Source: Streptomyces sp. CB02261 (GTDB taxonomy: Bacteria > Actinomycetota > Actinomycetes > Streptomycetales > Streptomycetaceae). Taken from it: a DNA stretch of 64,000 bases. Position 1 is the first letter of the stretch; every line of letters begins with the position of its first letter. Where the stretch lies: NCBI RefSeq assembly GCF_001905665.1, contig NZ_LIVX01000002.1:445420-509419 (forward strand), given 5' to 3'. This document shows positions 25,038 to 35,275 of the stretch, one piece after another. The notes under the pieces are model-generated. The model saw nothing but the letters and a program-made list of their open reading frames with translations. It did not search any database and was not told where the DNA came from. The position numbers were made by a program, and so were the translations under genes.

Positions 25038-26447
25038 GTGCCGAGTTTTGACACCAGCGTCCCCGCGCTCCTCGTACGACTCGACCGGAATCCCTTTCAT
25101 CACGGCACGCTCGGCGCCGCCCGGTCCCTCGGACGGGCCGGCATTCCGGTCCACGCGGTGATCGAATCGCTCAGCAGCCCCGTCGCCCGCTCGCGTTACG
25201 TCCGCGAGGTCCACCTGAGCCCGGACGCCCCCTCCCCCGCCGAGCTCGCCCGCCTGCTGCTGACGCTGTCCGACGGCCTCCCGGATTCCGGGCCCGCGCT
25301 CCTGGTCCCGATGGACGACATCACCGCCCTCGCGCTGGCCGAGCACCGCACCGAGCTCACGGGCCGGTACCTGCTCCCCGACCAGACGCCCCAGCGACTC
25401 TTACGGGTGGCCGACAAGGCGGCCCTCGCCGAGACCTGCCGGGCCCTGGGCCTCCCCCACCCCCGCACCGAGATCCCCGCCGGCGCCGACGAGGCGGCCG
25501 CCATGGCGTGGTCGCTGGGGCTGCCGGTCGTCGCCAAGTGGAGCCGCCCCTGGCTGCTCCCGGCGGGGAGCGGGTTGCGCAGCACGTCGATCGTGCGTTC
25601 GCTCACCGAGGTGCGCGCGCTGTACGCCCGTACCCCACAGGCCGGCAGTCGACTGCTGCTCCAGCGGCTGCTGCCGGCGGGGCGGAACCTGGACTGGTTC
25701 TTCCACGGGTACGCGGACTCCACCGGCCGCTGCTCAGCCGCCGCCACCGGGCGCAAGGAACACGCCTGGCCGCACGGGGCCGGGCTCACGGCCGTCGGCC
25801 GATGGACGCCGAACCCCGCCGTCGAGCGCATCGCCCGCGACCTGCTCACCGCACTCGGCCACCGGGGCGTGGTCGATCTCGACTTCCGGCTCGACCGGTC
25901 GACGGACAGCTACCACCTGATCGACTTCAACCCGCGCCCCGGCGCCCAGTTCCGGCTCTTCGCGGACCGCGACGGACTCGACGTCGTCCGCGCGATGCAT
26001 CTGGACCTGACCGGGCGGCGGGTCCCGGCGCACTCCCCCGCGTACGGCCGCCGGTTCGTGGTGGAGAACTACGCGGCGCTGGCCCTGCTCGCCTCCCCGC
26101 GCCGCCGCCCCGACGCCGAACGCGGCATCGAGGGCGGTGCGCGGTACGGCGCCGAAGGCGATACGGAGACGCAGGCGCCACCGGCCGCGGAGTCCGGCGC
26201 CCCGACGCGGCGTGTGGAGACGGCCTGGTTCGCCGCCGACGACCCCGCGCCCGGCCTCGCCATGACCTGGGCCTGGCTCCGCCACGCCCTGGGCAAGGGG
26301 CTCCCGGCACTCCGTCGCCCCCGCCGGTCCGAAGACCTTCGGTCCGCGACCGGTCCGGCCCTACCGCCGCCCCCGCCCCAGTCCCCGCCGGCGGCCCGTA
26401 TCCCCTCCCAGGAGGCGTGCCGCCCGACGAAGCCGACGCCCCGCTGA
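25038..26447 (+). CDS. ATP-grasp carboxylate-amine ligase-like protein with a TTA codon
   Basis: 469 aa from GTG 25038 (GAGG 7 nt upstream). The pre-ATP-grasp region has FHHGTLGAARSLGRAGIPVHA; the ATP-grasp core has PVVAKWSRPW, LLLQRLLPAGRNLDW and the metal site GVVDLDFRLDRST...LIDFNPRPGAQF. Such enzymes join a carboxylate to an amine through an acyl phosphate. Codon 122 (25401-25403) is TTA, so translation should need the bldA tRNA. The C-terminal 80 residues are Pro/Arg-rich and poorly defined. It is divergent from the GH26-like gene and near the polysaccharide operon, so it may add an amino acid or similar group to the polymer. Confidence 0.82.
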   Translation: MPSFDTSVPALLVRLDRNPFHHGTLGAARSLGRAGIPVHAVIESLSSPVARSRYVREVHLSPDAPSPAELARLLLTLSDGLPDSGPALLVPMDDITALALAEHRTELTGRYLLPDQTPQRLLRVADKAALAETCRALGLPHPRTEIPAGADEAAAMAWSLGLPVVAKWSRPWLLPAGSGLRSTSIVRSLTEVRALYARTPQAGSRLLLQRLLPAGRNLDWFFHGYADSTGRCSAAATGRKEHAWPHGAGLTAVGRWTPNPAVERIARDLLTALGHRGVVDLDFRLDRSTDSYHLIDFNPRPGAQFRLFADRDGLDVVRAMHLDLTGRRVPAHSPAYGRRFVVENYAALALLASPRRRPDAERGIEGGARYGAEGDTETQAPPAAESGAPTRRVETAWFAADDPAPGLAMTWAWLRHALGKGLPALRRPRRSEDLRSATGPALPPPPPQSPPAARIPSQEACRPTKPTPR

Positions 26448-26572
26448 CCCGGGAGCGCTCGGGCCCGGCCCGGACCCGTGCGGGGGCATGACGAAAGGCC
26501 GGGCCCGGCCGGCGCGATGAGCGCCTTGCGGGTCCGGCCCCTCGGGTCACGCCCCGGTGCGGGGCGCGGGCG

Positions 26573-26806
26573 TCAGTCGTTGATGCAGACGTTGCCGGCG
26601 GTCGGGTTCAGCAGACCGATGATGTTGAGGGAGTTGCCGCAGACGTTGATCGGCACGTGGATCGGCACCTGGACGACGTTCCCGGAAAGGACGCCCGGCG
26701 AGCCGACGGCCACGCCGTAGGCGTCCGCGTCCGCGAAGGCGGGCGACGCCGCACCCATGGCCATGATGATTCCGGCGACGACGGCCGCAGCCCTCTTGCA
26801 CTTCAT
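26573..26806 (-). CDS. Short chaplin, diverged
   Basis: 77 aa. Signal peptide MKCKRAAAVVAGIIMAMGAA (with a Cys at position 3, cleavage near AFADA), then GSPGVLSGNVVQVPIHVPIN and CGNSLNIIGLLNPTAGNVC, with Cys56 and Cys74 spaced 18 apart. The signal peptide resembles small secreted proteins of the cluster (MAMGAASPAFA) rather than the two MSRIAKA chaplins, so it is a separate lineage. AAAGGA lies 10 nt before the ATG. A possible SigBldN-like site further upstream was too weak to list. Confidence 0.92.
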   Translation of the reverse strand: MKCKRAAAVVAGIIMAMGAASPAFADADAYGVAVGSPGVLSGNVVQVPIHVPINVCGNSLNIIGLLNPTAGNVCIND

Positions 26807-26999
26807 TTCGTCTGGATCCTTTCTGCGGCGGAAGACTATCCACGGATTTCGTGGTCACGCGGGGCACATCTCCATGACCCGGCTTCCGCTGCACACATCG
26901 CTGAGCACTCTGCCCCGGAAGTCGACCGAGCGGATCGTAGGACCGACGGCATTCACCCCATCGCATTCACGCAATTACGCCGGACGCCGCGAGACCGGC

Positions 27000-27203
27000 T
27001 CAGCGGGGCCAGATCGGCATCCTGATCAGCCGCTCCCACTCGTGATCCGGGACCCCCGGCACCGTGCGGCCCGCCAGGACCCACCGCTGCACCAGCGAGG
27101 AGTACAGGGGGAACGGCTCTCGGTCGACGCGTGGCGGGTCCACCACATCACGGCTCTTCGGAATGAAAGCCATCCGCTCCCATTTGCCGGGATCGGGCGC
27201 CAT
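27000..27203 (-). CDS. Small hypothetical protein
   Basis: 67 aa, soluble, basic and Trp/Pro-rich (KWERMAFIPKSRDVVDPPRV, VQRWVLAGRTVPGVPDHEW). A strong ribosome binding site (GGAGG, 5 nt before the ATG at 27203) supports it as a real gene. There is no signal peptide or known motif. I recall similar small proteins in other Streptomyces but no function. It is divergent from the LCP-family gene. Confidence 0.55.
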   Translation of the reverse strand: MAPDPGKWERMAFIPKSRDVVDPPRVDREPFPLYSSLVQRWVLAGRTVPGVPDHEWERLIRMPIWPR

Positions 27204-27354
27204 CTTCCCCTCCCATTTGGTGTGGTTCCCGCATCATTCCACAGACCCCGCAGGAGAGTGATCCGATCAGCCGATGTCGCGTCGCGAACCTGTGTGCGAC
27301 GGAAATCGATTTACAGTGCGGGTCCACATTCCCGAGCCTTCGGTGGTGACGCCC

Positions 27355-28401
27355 GTGTCCGTCAGGAAATTCACACGCCCGCGGCGACTCGTGCTTGCCG
27401 TCGCGGCACTCGTCGCCCTCGGGTCCGGGGCGCTCGCCGCCGCCCCCGCCGCCCTTCCGTCCCCCGTCCTGCCGTCTCCGAGCCGGGGGCTCAACATCCT
27501 CGTCGTCGGTCTCGACACCCGGAAGGGCGTGACCGCGTGGGAGAAGGAGACGTACCGGCTCGGCGGCAAGGAGTGCGGCTGCACCGACGTGATGATGCTG
27601 GTGCACGTCTCCGCCGACAACAGGCGGGTCAGCGTGCTGGGGCTGCCGCGCGACTCCCTCACCGAGTTCCCCGCCGGCCACCGGGACCGCCGGTCGGGCG
27701 CGACGCACGACACCCACGCGGCGAAGCTCAACGGCGCCTGGGCCGAGGGCGGGCCGTCGTACGCGATGGAGATGGTCGAAAGGACGACACGGCTTCCCGT
27801 GCACCGCTATCTGGAGATCGACTTCCGCCGGTTCATGGACGCCGTGGACCAGTTCGACGGCGGGGTTCCGATCTGCGTCGCGAAGCCGCTGAAGGACGTG
27901 GTCACCGGTATCGACCTCGCTCCGGGCACCAGGGACGTCGGTGGCGGAGAGGCCCTCCAGTACGTGCGCTCGCGGCGCGCCGACGGGCAGATGGACTTCG
28001 GGCGGATCCGTAAGCAGCAGCAGTTCGTCGTCAACACCCTGCGGAAGGTGCGCTCGGACCTGCTGGGGGACCCGGTGCAGCTGATGACGTTCGCCTCGGT
28101 CCTGAGCGGGCCGACGGCGGCGGAGCGACGGGGGCTCTCCACCCTGGACCTGATGTTCCTCGCCATGCGTCTGCGGAACATCACCCCGGACCGTATGGAG
28201 TTCGCGACCGTGCCCGTACTCCGCTTCGCGACCGTCCAGGGCGCCGGGTCCTCGGTCGCCTGGAACGCGGCGCACGCCGAGGAGGTGTTCGCGCGGCTGC
28301 GCGCGGACGAGCCGCTGCCCCCGGCCCGCCCCACCCCGTCCAGCGAGATCCCCCAGGCCGAGTACCGGCCGGCCGGCGGCGCGTCGCTCGTCTGCGCGTA
28401 G
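27355..28401 (+). CDS. LytR-CpsA-Psr (LCP) family protein
   Basis: 348 aa from GTG 27355, which places KFTRPRRLVLAVAALVALGSG at the N terminus as signal anchor; an in-frame ATG at 27274 is possible and neither start has a good ribosome binding site. The LCP domain follows: NILVVGLDTRKG, DVMMLVHVSADNRRVSVLGLPRDS, KLNGAWAEGG and YVRSRRADGQMDFGRIRKQQ (the Arg/Asp set that binds polyprenyl pyrophosphate). LCP enzymes transfer polymers from the lipid carrier to peptidoglycan. Next to an exopolysaccharide operon it could anchor that polymer to the wall. An unusual KECGCTD insert carries two cysteines. Confidence 0.92.
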   Translation: MSVRKFTRPRRLVLAVAALVALGSGALAAAPAALPSPVLPSPSRGLNILVVGLDTRKGVTAWEKETYRLGGKECGCTDVMMLVHVSADNRRVSVLGLPRDSLTEFPAGHRDRRSGATHDTHAAKLNGAWAEGGPSYAMEMVERTTRLPVHRYLEIDFRRFMDAVDQFDGGVPICVAKPLKDVVTGIDLAPGTRDVGGGEALQYVRSRRADGQMDFGRIRKQQQFVVNTLRKVRSDLLGDPVQLMTFASVLSGPTAAERRGLSTLDLMFLAMRLRNITPDRMEFATVPVLRFATVQGAGSSVAWNAAHAEEVFARLRADEPLPPARPTPSSEIPQAEYRPAGGASLVCA

Positions 28402-28442
28402 CCGGCCGGGCCGGTGCCCGTCGGGTCCGGCGCCGGGATCCG

Positions 28443-30491
<2,049 letters not shown>

Positions 30492-30570
30492 GCTCCCCAT
30501 CCTCGCGCACGTGGCCGAGCCCCGTCCGGGCGCCACGGGGACGTCGTACGGCCGGGGCACCGGTACGGCG

Positions 30571-30618
30571 GAGCGGCCCCGCCCACGCAGGGGAGCTGCG
30601 TAAGGGGCGGGGCCGCTC
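30571..30618. terminator. Strong terminator after the rodlin gene
   Basis: GAGCGGCCCCGCCC (30571-30584) pairs perfectly with 30605-30618, and inside it ACGCAG (30585-30590) pairs with CTGCGT (30596-30601) around a 5-nt loop, giving about 20 bp of stem 17 nt past the rodlin stop. Confidence 0.75.
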
Positions 30619-30634
30619 AGCGACGAAGCTGACG

Positions 30635-31021
30635 TCAGCTGACGTCGGTGTTGCCGTTGTCGGCCAGGAGGTCGACGAGGTCCGACAGCGGGTTGTTCTG
30701 CTGCTGCTCGACCGAGTTCTGGGTGCAGGTCATGTTCTGCTTCGGGCTCAGAACGTCGTCCACGTTGACGGCCACGAGGTTGATGACCGGCACCTGCGCG
30801 GTGATGTCCTGGACATCGAAGCAGTGCAGGACGCCACCGTTGACGAGGCCGAAGTTCGGGCTCATGTAGCCACCGGTGGAGTTGCTGCCGATGGCCTGCT
30901 TCGACGTGTTGCCGATGACGTTGGTGCTGTTGCCGTCATCAGCCGCCGCAGTCGCCGTGGCGGCCGACATGCCGACGACGGAGGCCGCAACTGCCGCGGT
31001 GGCGAGAACCTTCTTGATCAC
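30635..31021 (-). CDS. Rodlin
   Basis: 128 aa from GTG 31021 (AAGGA 6 nt upstream). Signal peptide [20 protein letters not shown], then a rodlin-type domain: [48 protein letters not shown] and PLSDLVDLL. Rodlins organise chaplin fibrils into the rodlet layer on aerial hyphae and spores. Only one copy is present here, whereas S. coelicolor has the divergent pair rdlA/rdlB. A SigBldN-like promoter lies at 31080-31107 and a strong terminator follows. Confidence 0.9.
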   Translation of the reverse strand: MIKKVLATAAVAASVVGMSAATATAAADDGNSTNVIGNTSKQAIGSNSTGGYMSPNFGLVNGGVLHCFDVQDITAQVPVINLVAVNVDDVLSPKQNMTCTQNSVEQQQNNPLSDLVDLLADNGNTDVS

Positions 31022-31079
31022 GAGATTTCCTTCTTGAGCTGGAGGGCCCTGGGATGCTCCGTTGACCGAAGCACGCTGA

Positions 31080-31107
31080 TCAACTGCCGGAAAGTGGATT
31101 GGTTCCG
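31080..31107 (-). promoter_or_regulatory. SigBldN-like promoter for the rodlin gene
   Basis: On the minus strand CGGAAC (31102-31107), 16 nt, AGTTGA (31080-31085): each hexamer matches five of six bases of the recalled CGTAAC-N16-CGTTGA. The distance to the start codon (about 50 nt of leader) equals that at the chaplin promoter 9313-9340. Confidence 0.55.
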
Positions 31108-31279
31108 GCTGATCACCCTGATGCGCTATTCGGCAGATGAACGCCATCGGACGTGATCTCGAAGGGCAGACGTTCGGGAGCGCGCGAGCCGCCCCGGAGG
31201 CCGGGCGGGACACCGGGCGACCGCTGCGCTCCCTCGCGCGACGGGCCTCGCGCGGGACACCTGTTCGCAGTCCGGGTAC

Positions 31280-31314
31280 GACTCAGGGCCCCGGGGGTCC
31301 CGGGGCCCTGAGTC
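31280..31314. terminator. Terminator of the mca operon
   Basis: A perfect 16-bp stem (GACTCAGGGCCCCGGG at 31280-31295 and 31299-31314) with a 3-nt loop, 13 nt past the stop of the small membrane protein gene on the minus strand. Confidence 0.75.
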
Positions 31315-31326
31315 GGTGGACTACGG

Positions 31327-31569
31327 CTACTCGCCCGCCGCCGCCTTGGCGGGCTTCGCGGCCGCGGGCGCGGCCTGGGCGGCCGGGTCCGGGGCCTCCT
31401 CGAAGTCGACCTTGCCCATGTGGCGGTTCATCGACTTCATCAGCATCCAGACCGCGAGGGCCATCACCGCGAAGACGACGAAGCCGAGGACGCCGGGGGT
31501 CACCTTGTTCTTGTCCAGCTCTTCGGCGGCGAAGGGGACAAGCTGGGTCAGTGCCAGGTGTGCGCTCAT
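31327..31569 (-). CDS. Small membrane protein downstream of mca
   Basis: 80 aa. One helix (VTPGVLGFVVFAVMALAVWMLM) is followed by KSMNRHMGKVDFEE and an Ala/Pro/Lys tail. This short protein is commonly found next to mca in Streptomyces; its function is unknown. The ATG at 31569 is used; the ATG at 31578 overlapping the mca stop is also possible and would couple the two genes. Confidence 0.8.
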   Translation of the reverse strand: MSAHLALTQLVPFAAEELDKNKVTPGVLGFVVFAVMALAVWMLMKSMNRHMGKVDFEEAPDPAAQAAPAAAKPAKAAAGE

Positions 31570-31570
31570 G

Positions 31571-32452
31571 TCAGGCATTGTCGCGGATGCCCGCGAAGAG
31601 ATCTTCCTCGGGGAGGGAGGTCGGGACCAGCGCCTTGCTGAGCTCGTACTCCTCCGTCGGCCAGACCTCCTTCTGGATCTCCATCGGGACCCGGAACCAG
31701 CCGCCGTCGGGGTCGATCTGGGTGCGGTGCGCGATCAGGGCCTTGTCGCGGGTCTCGAAGAACTCGGCGCAGGGCACGAAGGTGGTCAGCGTCCGCTCGG
31801 TGCGCTCGAACTCCTTCCAGCGCTCCAGCCACTCGCCGTACGGGGACTCCAGGCCGCGGGCGAGCAGCGCCTCGTGCAGGGCGGTGGTGCGGGGGCGGTT
31901 GAAGCCCTGGTTGTAGTAGAGCTTCAGCGGCTGCCAGACCGGGCCGAACTCGTCCTCCGGGTACTTCTCGGTGTCGGTCGCGCCGTCGAAGGCCACCATC
32001 GTGATCTTGTGGGTCATGATGTGGTCGGGGTGCGGGTACCCGCCGTTCTCGTCGTAGGTCGTGATCACCTGCGGACGGAACGAGCGGATCTTGCGGACCA
32101 GCGCCCCGGCCGCCGTGTCGACGTCCTCCAGGGCGAAGCAGCCCTCGGGGAGCGGGGGCAGCGGGTCGCCCTCGGGGAGGCCGGAGTCGACGAAGCCCAG
32201 CCACTCCTGGGAGACGCCGAGGATCTCGCGGGCCTCGTCCATCTCCTTGCGGCGCACCTCGTGGATGTTCGCCTCGATGTAGGGGTCACCCTGAAGCTGG
32301 GGGTTGAGGACCGAGCCGCGCTCGCCGCCCGTGCACGTCACCACCATGACGTCCACCCCCTCGGACACGTACTTGGCCATCGTCGCCGCACCCTTGCTCG
32401 ACTCGTCGTCGGGGTGGGCGTGAACGGCCATCAGTCGCAGCTGCTCAGTCAA
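31571..32452 (-). CDS. mca: Mycothiol S-conjugate amidase
   Basis: 293 aa, the exact family length. A zinc amidase of the LmbE/PIG-L type that cleaves mycothiol conjugates to glucosaminyl-inositol and a mercapturic acid for export, in the cytoplasm. Zinc ligands lie in AVHAHPDDES and YPHPDHIMTHK. The start is TTG at 32450-32452, giving MTEQLRLMAVHAHPDDE as in homologues, with GAGGA 7 nt upstream. It is divergent from the DUF4307 gene. Confidence 0.95.
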   Translation of the reverse strand: MTEQLRLMAVHAHPDDESSKGAATMAKYVSEGVDVMVVTCTGGERGSVLNPQLQGDPYIEANIHEVRRKEMDEAREILGVSQEWLGFVDSGLPEGDPLPPLPEGCFALEDVDTAAGALVRKIRSFRPQVITTYDENGGYPHPDHIMTHKITMVAFDGATDTEKYPEDEFGPVWQPLKLYYNQGFNRPRTTALHEALLARGLESPYGEWLERWKEFERTERTLTTFVPCAEFFETRDKALIAHRTQIDPDGGWFRVPMEIQKEVWPTEEYELSKALVPTSLPEEDLFAGIRDNA

Positions 32453-32550
32453 GACTCGATCCTCAGTGATTGGGCGCGGAGCGTGGTCTCTATAGTGACG
32501 GAATCGGGGGAGGGAAAATTCCGCCACCCCCGGCTTCGAGAGGATCGATC

Positions 32551-32952
32551 ATGAGCGCGGCGCGAGAGCGGCTGCCCCAGGAGCGCTACGGACGCTCCGC
32601 GGACCAGGCCGCGGACCGCAAGCTCAGGATCACCGGCGCGGTGCTCGGTGTGCTCTTCCTCGCCATGCTGGGCTGGTTCGGCTGGTACCACGTGGTCGAC
32701 AGCAGGATCAGCGCCGAGATGATCAAGTTCGACGTGGTGAGCGCCACCGAGGTCCAGGTGCACCTGGAGGTCCGCAAGGACGAGGGCGTCGTGGGCGTCT
32801 GCACCCTGCGCTCGCGCTCCGAGGACGGCGCCGAGGTGGCCCGCAAGGACGTCACGATCGACGACCCCGCCGCCCGGGTCGACAGCGTCTTCACGCTGCG
32901 TACGACCGCCCACGCGACGAGTGCCGAGCTCATGGGGTGTACGGCCCGGTAG
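32551..32952 (+). CDS. DUF4307 family membrane protein
   Basis: 133 aa. GAGAGGA lies 6 nt before ATG 32551. A short cytoplasmic start (RYGRSADQAADRK) precedes a helix (ITGAVLGVLFLAMLGWFGWY) and an extracytoplasmic beta-rich domain with two cysteines (VCTLRS, MGCTAR). The layout and the mca-divergent location match DUF4307 proteins of actinobacteria, whose function is unknown. A possible -10 (TATAGT, 32492-32497) lies upstream. Confidence 0.85.
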   Translation: MSAARERLPQERYGRSADQAADRKLRITGAVLGVLFLAMLGWFGWYHVVDSRISAEMIKFDVVSATEVQVHLEVRKDEGVVGVCTLRSRSEDGAEVARKDVTIDDPAARVDSVFTLRTTAHATSAELMGCTAR

Positions 32953-33142
32953 CGGTGGGTAGGGAGCGGGTGTCGAGTCCCGGCGAGTCACCGCGGTGAC
33001 CTGGGGTGACGCCATCCCTGATGGTTATGTCCTCCCGCTTTTCGCCACTCATTGTTAGGCTCGTGGTTTCGCCCACCCGGGACAGCACAGCTTTCCCGTG
33101 TAGGGCGATGCTTTGTATTCCCAGTACCTACGAGGAGCACCT

Positions 33143-33640
33143 GTGACCCAGACCAGCGACAACGTCACCTGGCTCACCCAGGAGGCGTACAACAAGCTCA
33201 AGGACGAGCTTGAGTACCTGTCTGGTCCCGCGCGTACCGAGATCGCCGCCAAGATCGCCGCCGCGCGCGAAGAGGGCGACCTGCGCGAGAACGGCGGGTA
33301 CCACGCGGCCAAGGAGGAGCAGGGCAAGCAGGAGCTCCGGGTCCGCCAGCTCACCCAGCTGCTCCAGCACGCCAAGGTCGGCGAGGCGCCGGCGGACGAC
33401 GGTGTCGTCGAGCCGGGCATGGTCGTCACGATCGCCTTCGACGGCGACGAGAACGACACGATGACCTTCCTGCTCGCCTCCCGCGAGTACGCGAGCGGTG
33501 ACATCGAGACCTACTCGCCGCAGTCGCCGCTCGGCGTCGGCGTCAACGGCAAGAAGGCCGGTGACGACGCCGAGTACGAGCTGCCGAACGGCAAGAAGGC
33601 CGCGGTGAAGATCCTCAGCGCGAAGCCGTACACCGGCTGA
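33143..33640 (+). CDS. greA: Transcription elongation factor GreA
   Basis: 165 aa from GTG 33143 with GAGGAG 5 nt upstream. The N-terminal coiled coil (LTQEAYNKLKDELEYLSG, REEGDLRENGGYHAAKEEQG with the tip Asp/Glu pair) enters the RNA polymerase secondary channel to stimulate transcript cleavage. The C-terminal FKBP-like domain contains ETYSPQSPLGVGVNGKKAGD. The gene stands alone with a perfect terminator after it. Confidence 0.97.
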   Translation: MTQTSDNVTWLTQEAYNKLKDELEYLSGPARTEIAAKIAAAREEGDLRENGGYHAAKEEQGKQELRVRQLTQLLQHAKVGEAPADDGVVEPGMVVTIAFDGDENDTMTFLLASREYASGDIETYSPQSPLGVGVNGKKAGDDAEYELPNGKKAAVKILSAKPYTG

Positions 33641-33654
33641 GGCACCAGACATCC

Positions 33655-33693
33655 GCGAAGGGCCGGACCCCCCCCGGGGGTCCGGCCCTTCGC
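33655..33693 (+). terminator. Terminator of greA
   Basis: Perfect 18-bp stem (33655-33672 with 33676-33693) and a 3-nt loop, 14 nt after the greA stop. Confidence 0.85.
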
Positions 33694-33801
33694 CGTGCTC
33701 CCCGCCCGGCGCCGGAGGCCCGGGGCCTGGGGCCCGGTGTATCGCGGGCGTATCGGAAAGCGCATACGCCACGGCAACCGCCCGTGGTCTCTCATGGGGG
33801 G

Positions 33802-34506
33802 ATGAACCCGTTCGCATCCCCGCCGGCACCGCCCCGGCGCACCCGCAGGACCGTCCTGATCGGACTGGTGGTCCTCGGCGTGGCGGCCGCCCTGTTCGTC
33901 ATGCGGAAGCCGCTGCTGATGTCCGCTCCGCGGTGCGCGGCCGGGCAGTGGCACGGCTGCCTGGACACCTTCAACGGCGTGGTGCTCGTCACGCTGGTCA
34001 CGCTGCCGCTCGCGGTGCTGGTGGCGTGGGCGCTGGCGCGGCGGCGGCGGGCCAGGGGCGTCGCGTGGGCGTGGCGGATGTCGCTGGCCGAGGTGGGCAT
34101 GGTCCACGGGACGGTGCCGTTCGTCTGGATGACCATGATGCCGGGCGGCGGGGCCGGCGTCGTCCCCGCCCGGGTGAGCCCGGTCCCGCTGCGGGACCTG
34201 GTCACGATGGGGCCGCTCGGGATCGGCGGCAACCTGCTGGTCCTCGCGGCGCTGGGGTTCTTCGCCCCGATGCGGTTCGCCGCACTCGCCTCCCTGCCCC
34301 GGATCCTGGCGCTCGGGGCGGGCTGCTCGGTCCTGGTCGAGACCGCGCAGTACGTCCTGCGGCTCGACCGGGTGTCCTCCGTGGACGACGTCCTGGTCAA
34401 CGCCACCGGCGCCGTGCTGGCCGCGCTGGCGTCCCGCCACTGGTGGCGCACCACGGCGGAGGCGCCGTCGGACCTCTCGCGCCCCGTGCCCGCGCCGACG
34501 GGCTGA
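33802..34506 (+). CDS. VanZ-like family membrane protein
   Basis: 234 aa with five hydrophobic segments. The blocks DTFNGVVLVTLVTLPLAVLV, MGPLGIGGNLLVLAALGFFAP and VLVETAQYVLRLDRVSSVDDVLVNATGAVL are VanZ-type (the SVDDVLVNATGA motif is diagnostic). VanZ proteins affect teicoplanin resistance in some hosts; the function here is unknown. The start is uncertain: ATG 33802 has GGGGGG directly before it; GTG 33784 is in frame. It precedes a two-component system by 88 nt. Confidence 0.82.
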   Translation: MNPFASPPAPPRRTRRTVLIGLVVLGVAAALFVMRKPLLMSAPRCAAGQWHGCLDTFNGVVLVTLVTLPLAVLVAWALARRRRARGVAWAWRMSLAEVGMVHGTVPFVWMTMMPGGGAGVVPARVSPVPLRDLVTMGPLGIGGNLLVLAALGFFAPMRFAALASLPRILALGAGCSVLVETAQYVLRLDRVSSVDDVLVNATGAVLAALASRHWWRTTAEAPSDLSRPVPAPTG

Positions 34507-34582
34507 GCCGCGTGTCCGGCGTCGTCGCGCTGTCTGGGAGGATCTCGTCGATCGAGCCCGGCCTGATCGACAAGGCACGGCC

Positions 34583-34594
34583 TAGGCTGCGGGC
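34583..34594 (+). promoter_or_regulatory. Leaderless-type -10 box for the response regulator gene
   Basis: TAGGCT at 34583-34588 ends 6 nt before the ATG at 34595, and there is no ribosome binding site, so a leaderless mRNA is likely. Confidence 0.45.
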
Positions 34595-35275
34595 ATGCGC
34601 GTACTGATCGTGGAGGACGAGCCCTACCTGGCCGAGGCCGTCCGGGACGGTCTGCGGCTGGAGGCGATCGCCGCCGACATCGCCGGCGACGGCGACTCCG
34701 CTCTGGAGCTGCTCAGCGTCCACTCCTACGACCTCGCGGTCCTCGACCGTGACATCCCCGGCCCCTCCGGCGACGAGATCGCCCGGCGCATCGTCGCCTC
34801 CGGCAGCGGCATCCCGATCCTCATGCTCACCGCCGCCGACCGGATCGACGACAAGGCGTCCGGGTTCGCGCTCGGCGCCGACGACTACCTCACCAAGCCG
34901 TTCGACCTGCGGGAGCTCGTCCTGCGACTGCGGGCGCTCGACCGCAGACGCGCGTACGCCCGGCCCCCGGTCCGCGAGATCGCGGGCCTCCGCCTCGACC
35001 CGTTCCGCCGGGAGGTCTTCCGCGACGGGCGCTACGTCGCGCTCACCCGGAAGCAGTTCGCCGTCCTCGACGTCCTCGTCGCCGCCGAGGGCGGGGTCGT
35101 CAGCGCCGAGGAGCTGCTCGAACGGGCCTGGGACGGCAACGCCGACCCGCTCACCAACGCCGTACGCATCACCGTCTCCGCCCTGCGCAAGCGGCTCGGG
35201 GAGCCCTGGGTCATCGCCACGGTGCCGGGGGTCGGCTACCGCATCGACACCGGCCCCGGCCGTGCGGATGCGTAG
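34595..35275 (+). CDS. OmpR-family response regulator
   Basis: 226 aa. Receiver domain: MRVLIVEDEPYLAE (acidic pair), phosphoacceptor Asp in VLDRDIPGPSGDE, Thr in LMLTAADR, Lys in YLTKPF. Winged-helix output domain: LTRKQFAVLDVLVAAEGGVVSAEELLERAWD and ALRKRLGEPWVIATVPGVGYRI. It overlaps the histidine kinase gene by 8 nt. Layout and length resemble the CutR/CseB type. Its targets are unknown; the neighbouring VanZ-like protein and the DrrAB transporter are candidates. Confidence 0.95.
   Translation: MRVLIVEDEPYLAEAVRDGLRLEAIAADIAGDGDSALELLSVHSYDLAVLDRDIPGPSGDEIARRIVASGSGIPILMLTAADRIDDKASGFALGADDYLTKPFDLRELVLRLRALDRRRAYARPPVREIAGLRLDPFRREVFRDGRYVALTRKQFAVLDVLVAAEGGVVSAEELLERAWDGNADPLTNAVRITVSALRKRLGEPWVIATVPGVGYRIDTGPGRADA

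Larger units (their letters stand above)
31022..31326. other. 305-bp intergenic region upstream of the rodlin
   Basis: It contains the rodlin ribosome binding site, the SigBldN-like promoter (31080-31107) and, at its far end, the terminator 31280-31314 of the mca operon. I see no gene in it. Confidence 0.6.

Noticed and set aside
26952-26979. SigBldN-like promoter for the chaplin at 26573
   Set aside because: CGTAAT with GGGTGA needs a 15-nt spacer and two mismatches in the -10, and it would give a 140-nt leader; too weak to list.
33748-33769. GCGTAT-N10-ATACGC inverted repeat before the VanZ-like gene
   Set aside because: Only 6 bp in a GC-rich region between greA and an uncertain start; I could not connect it to a regulator, so it is not listed as a site.
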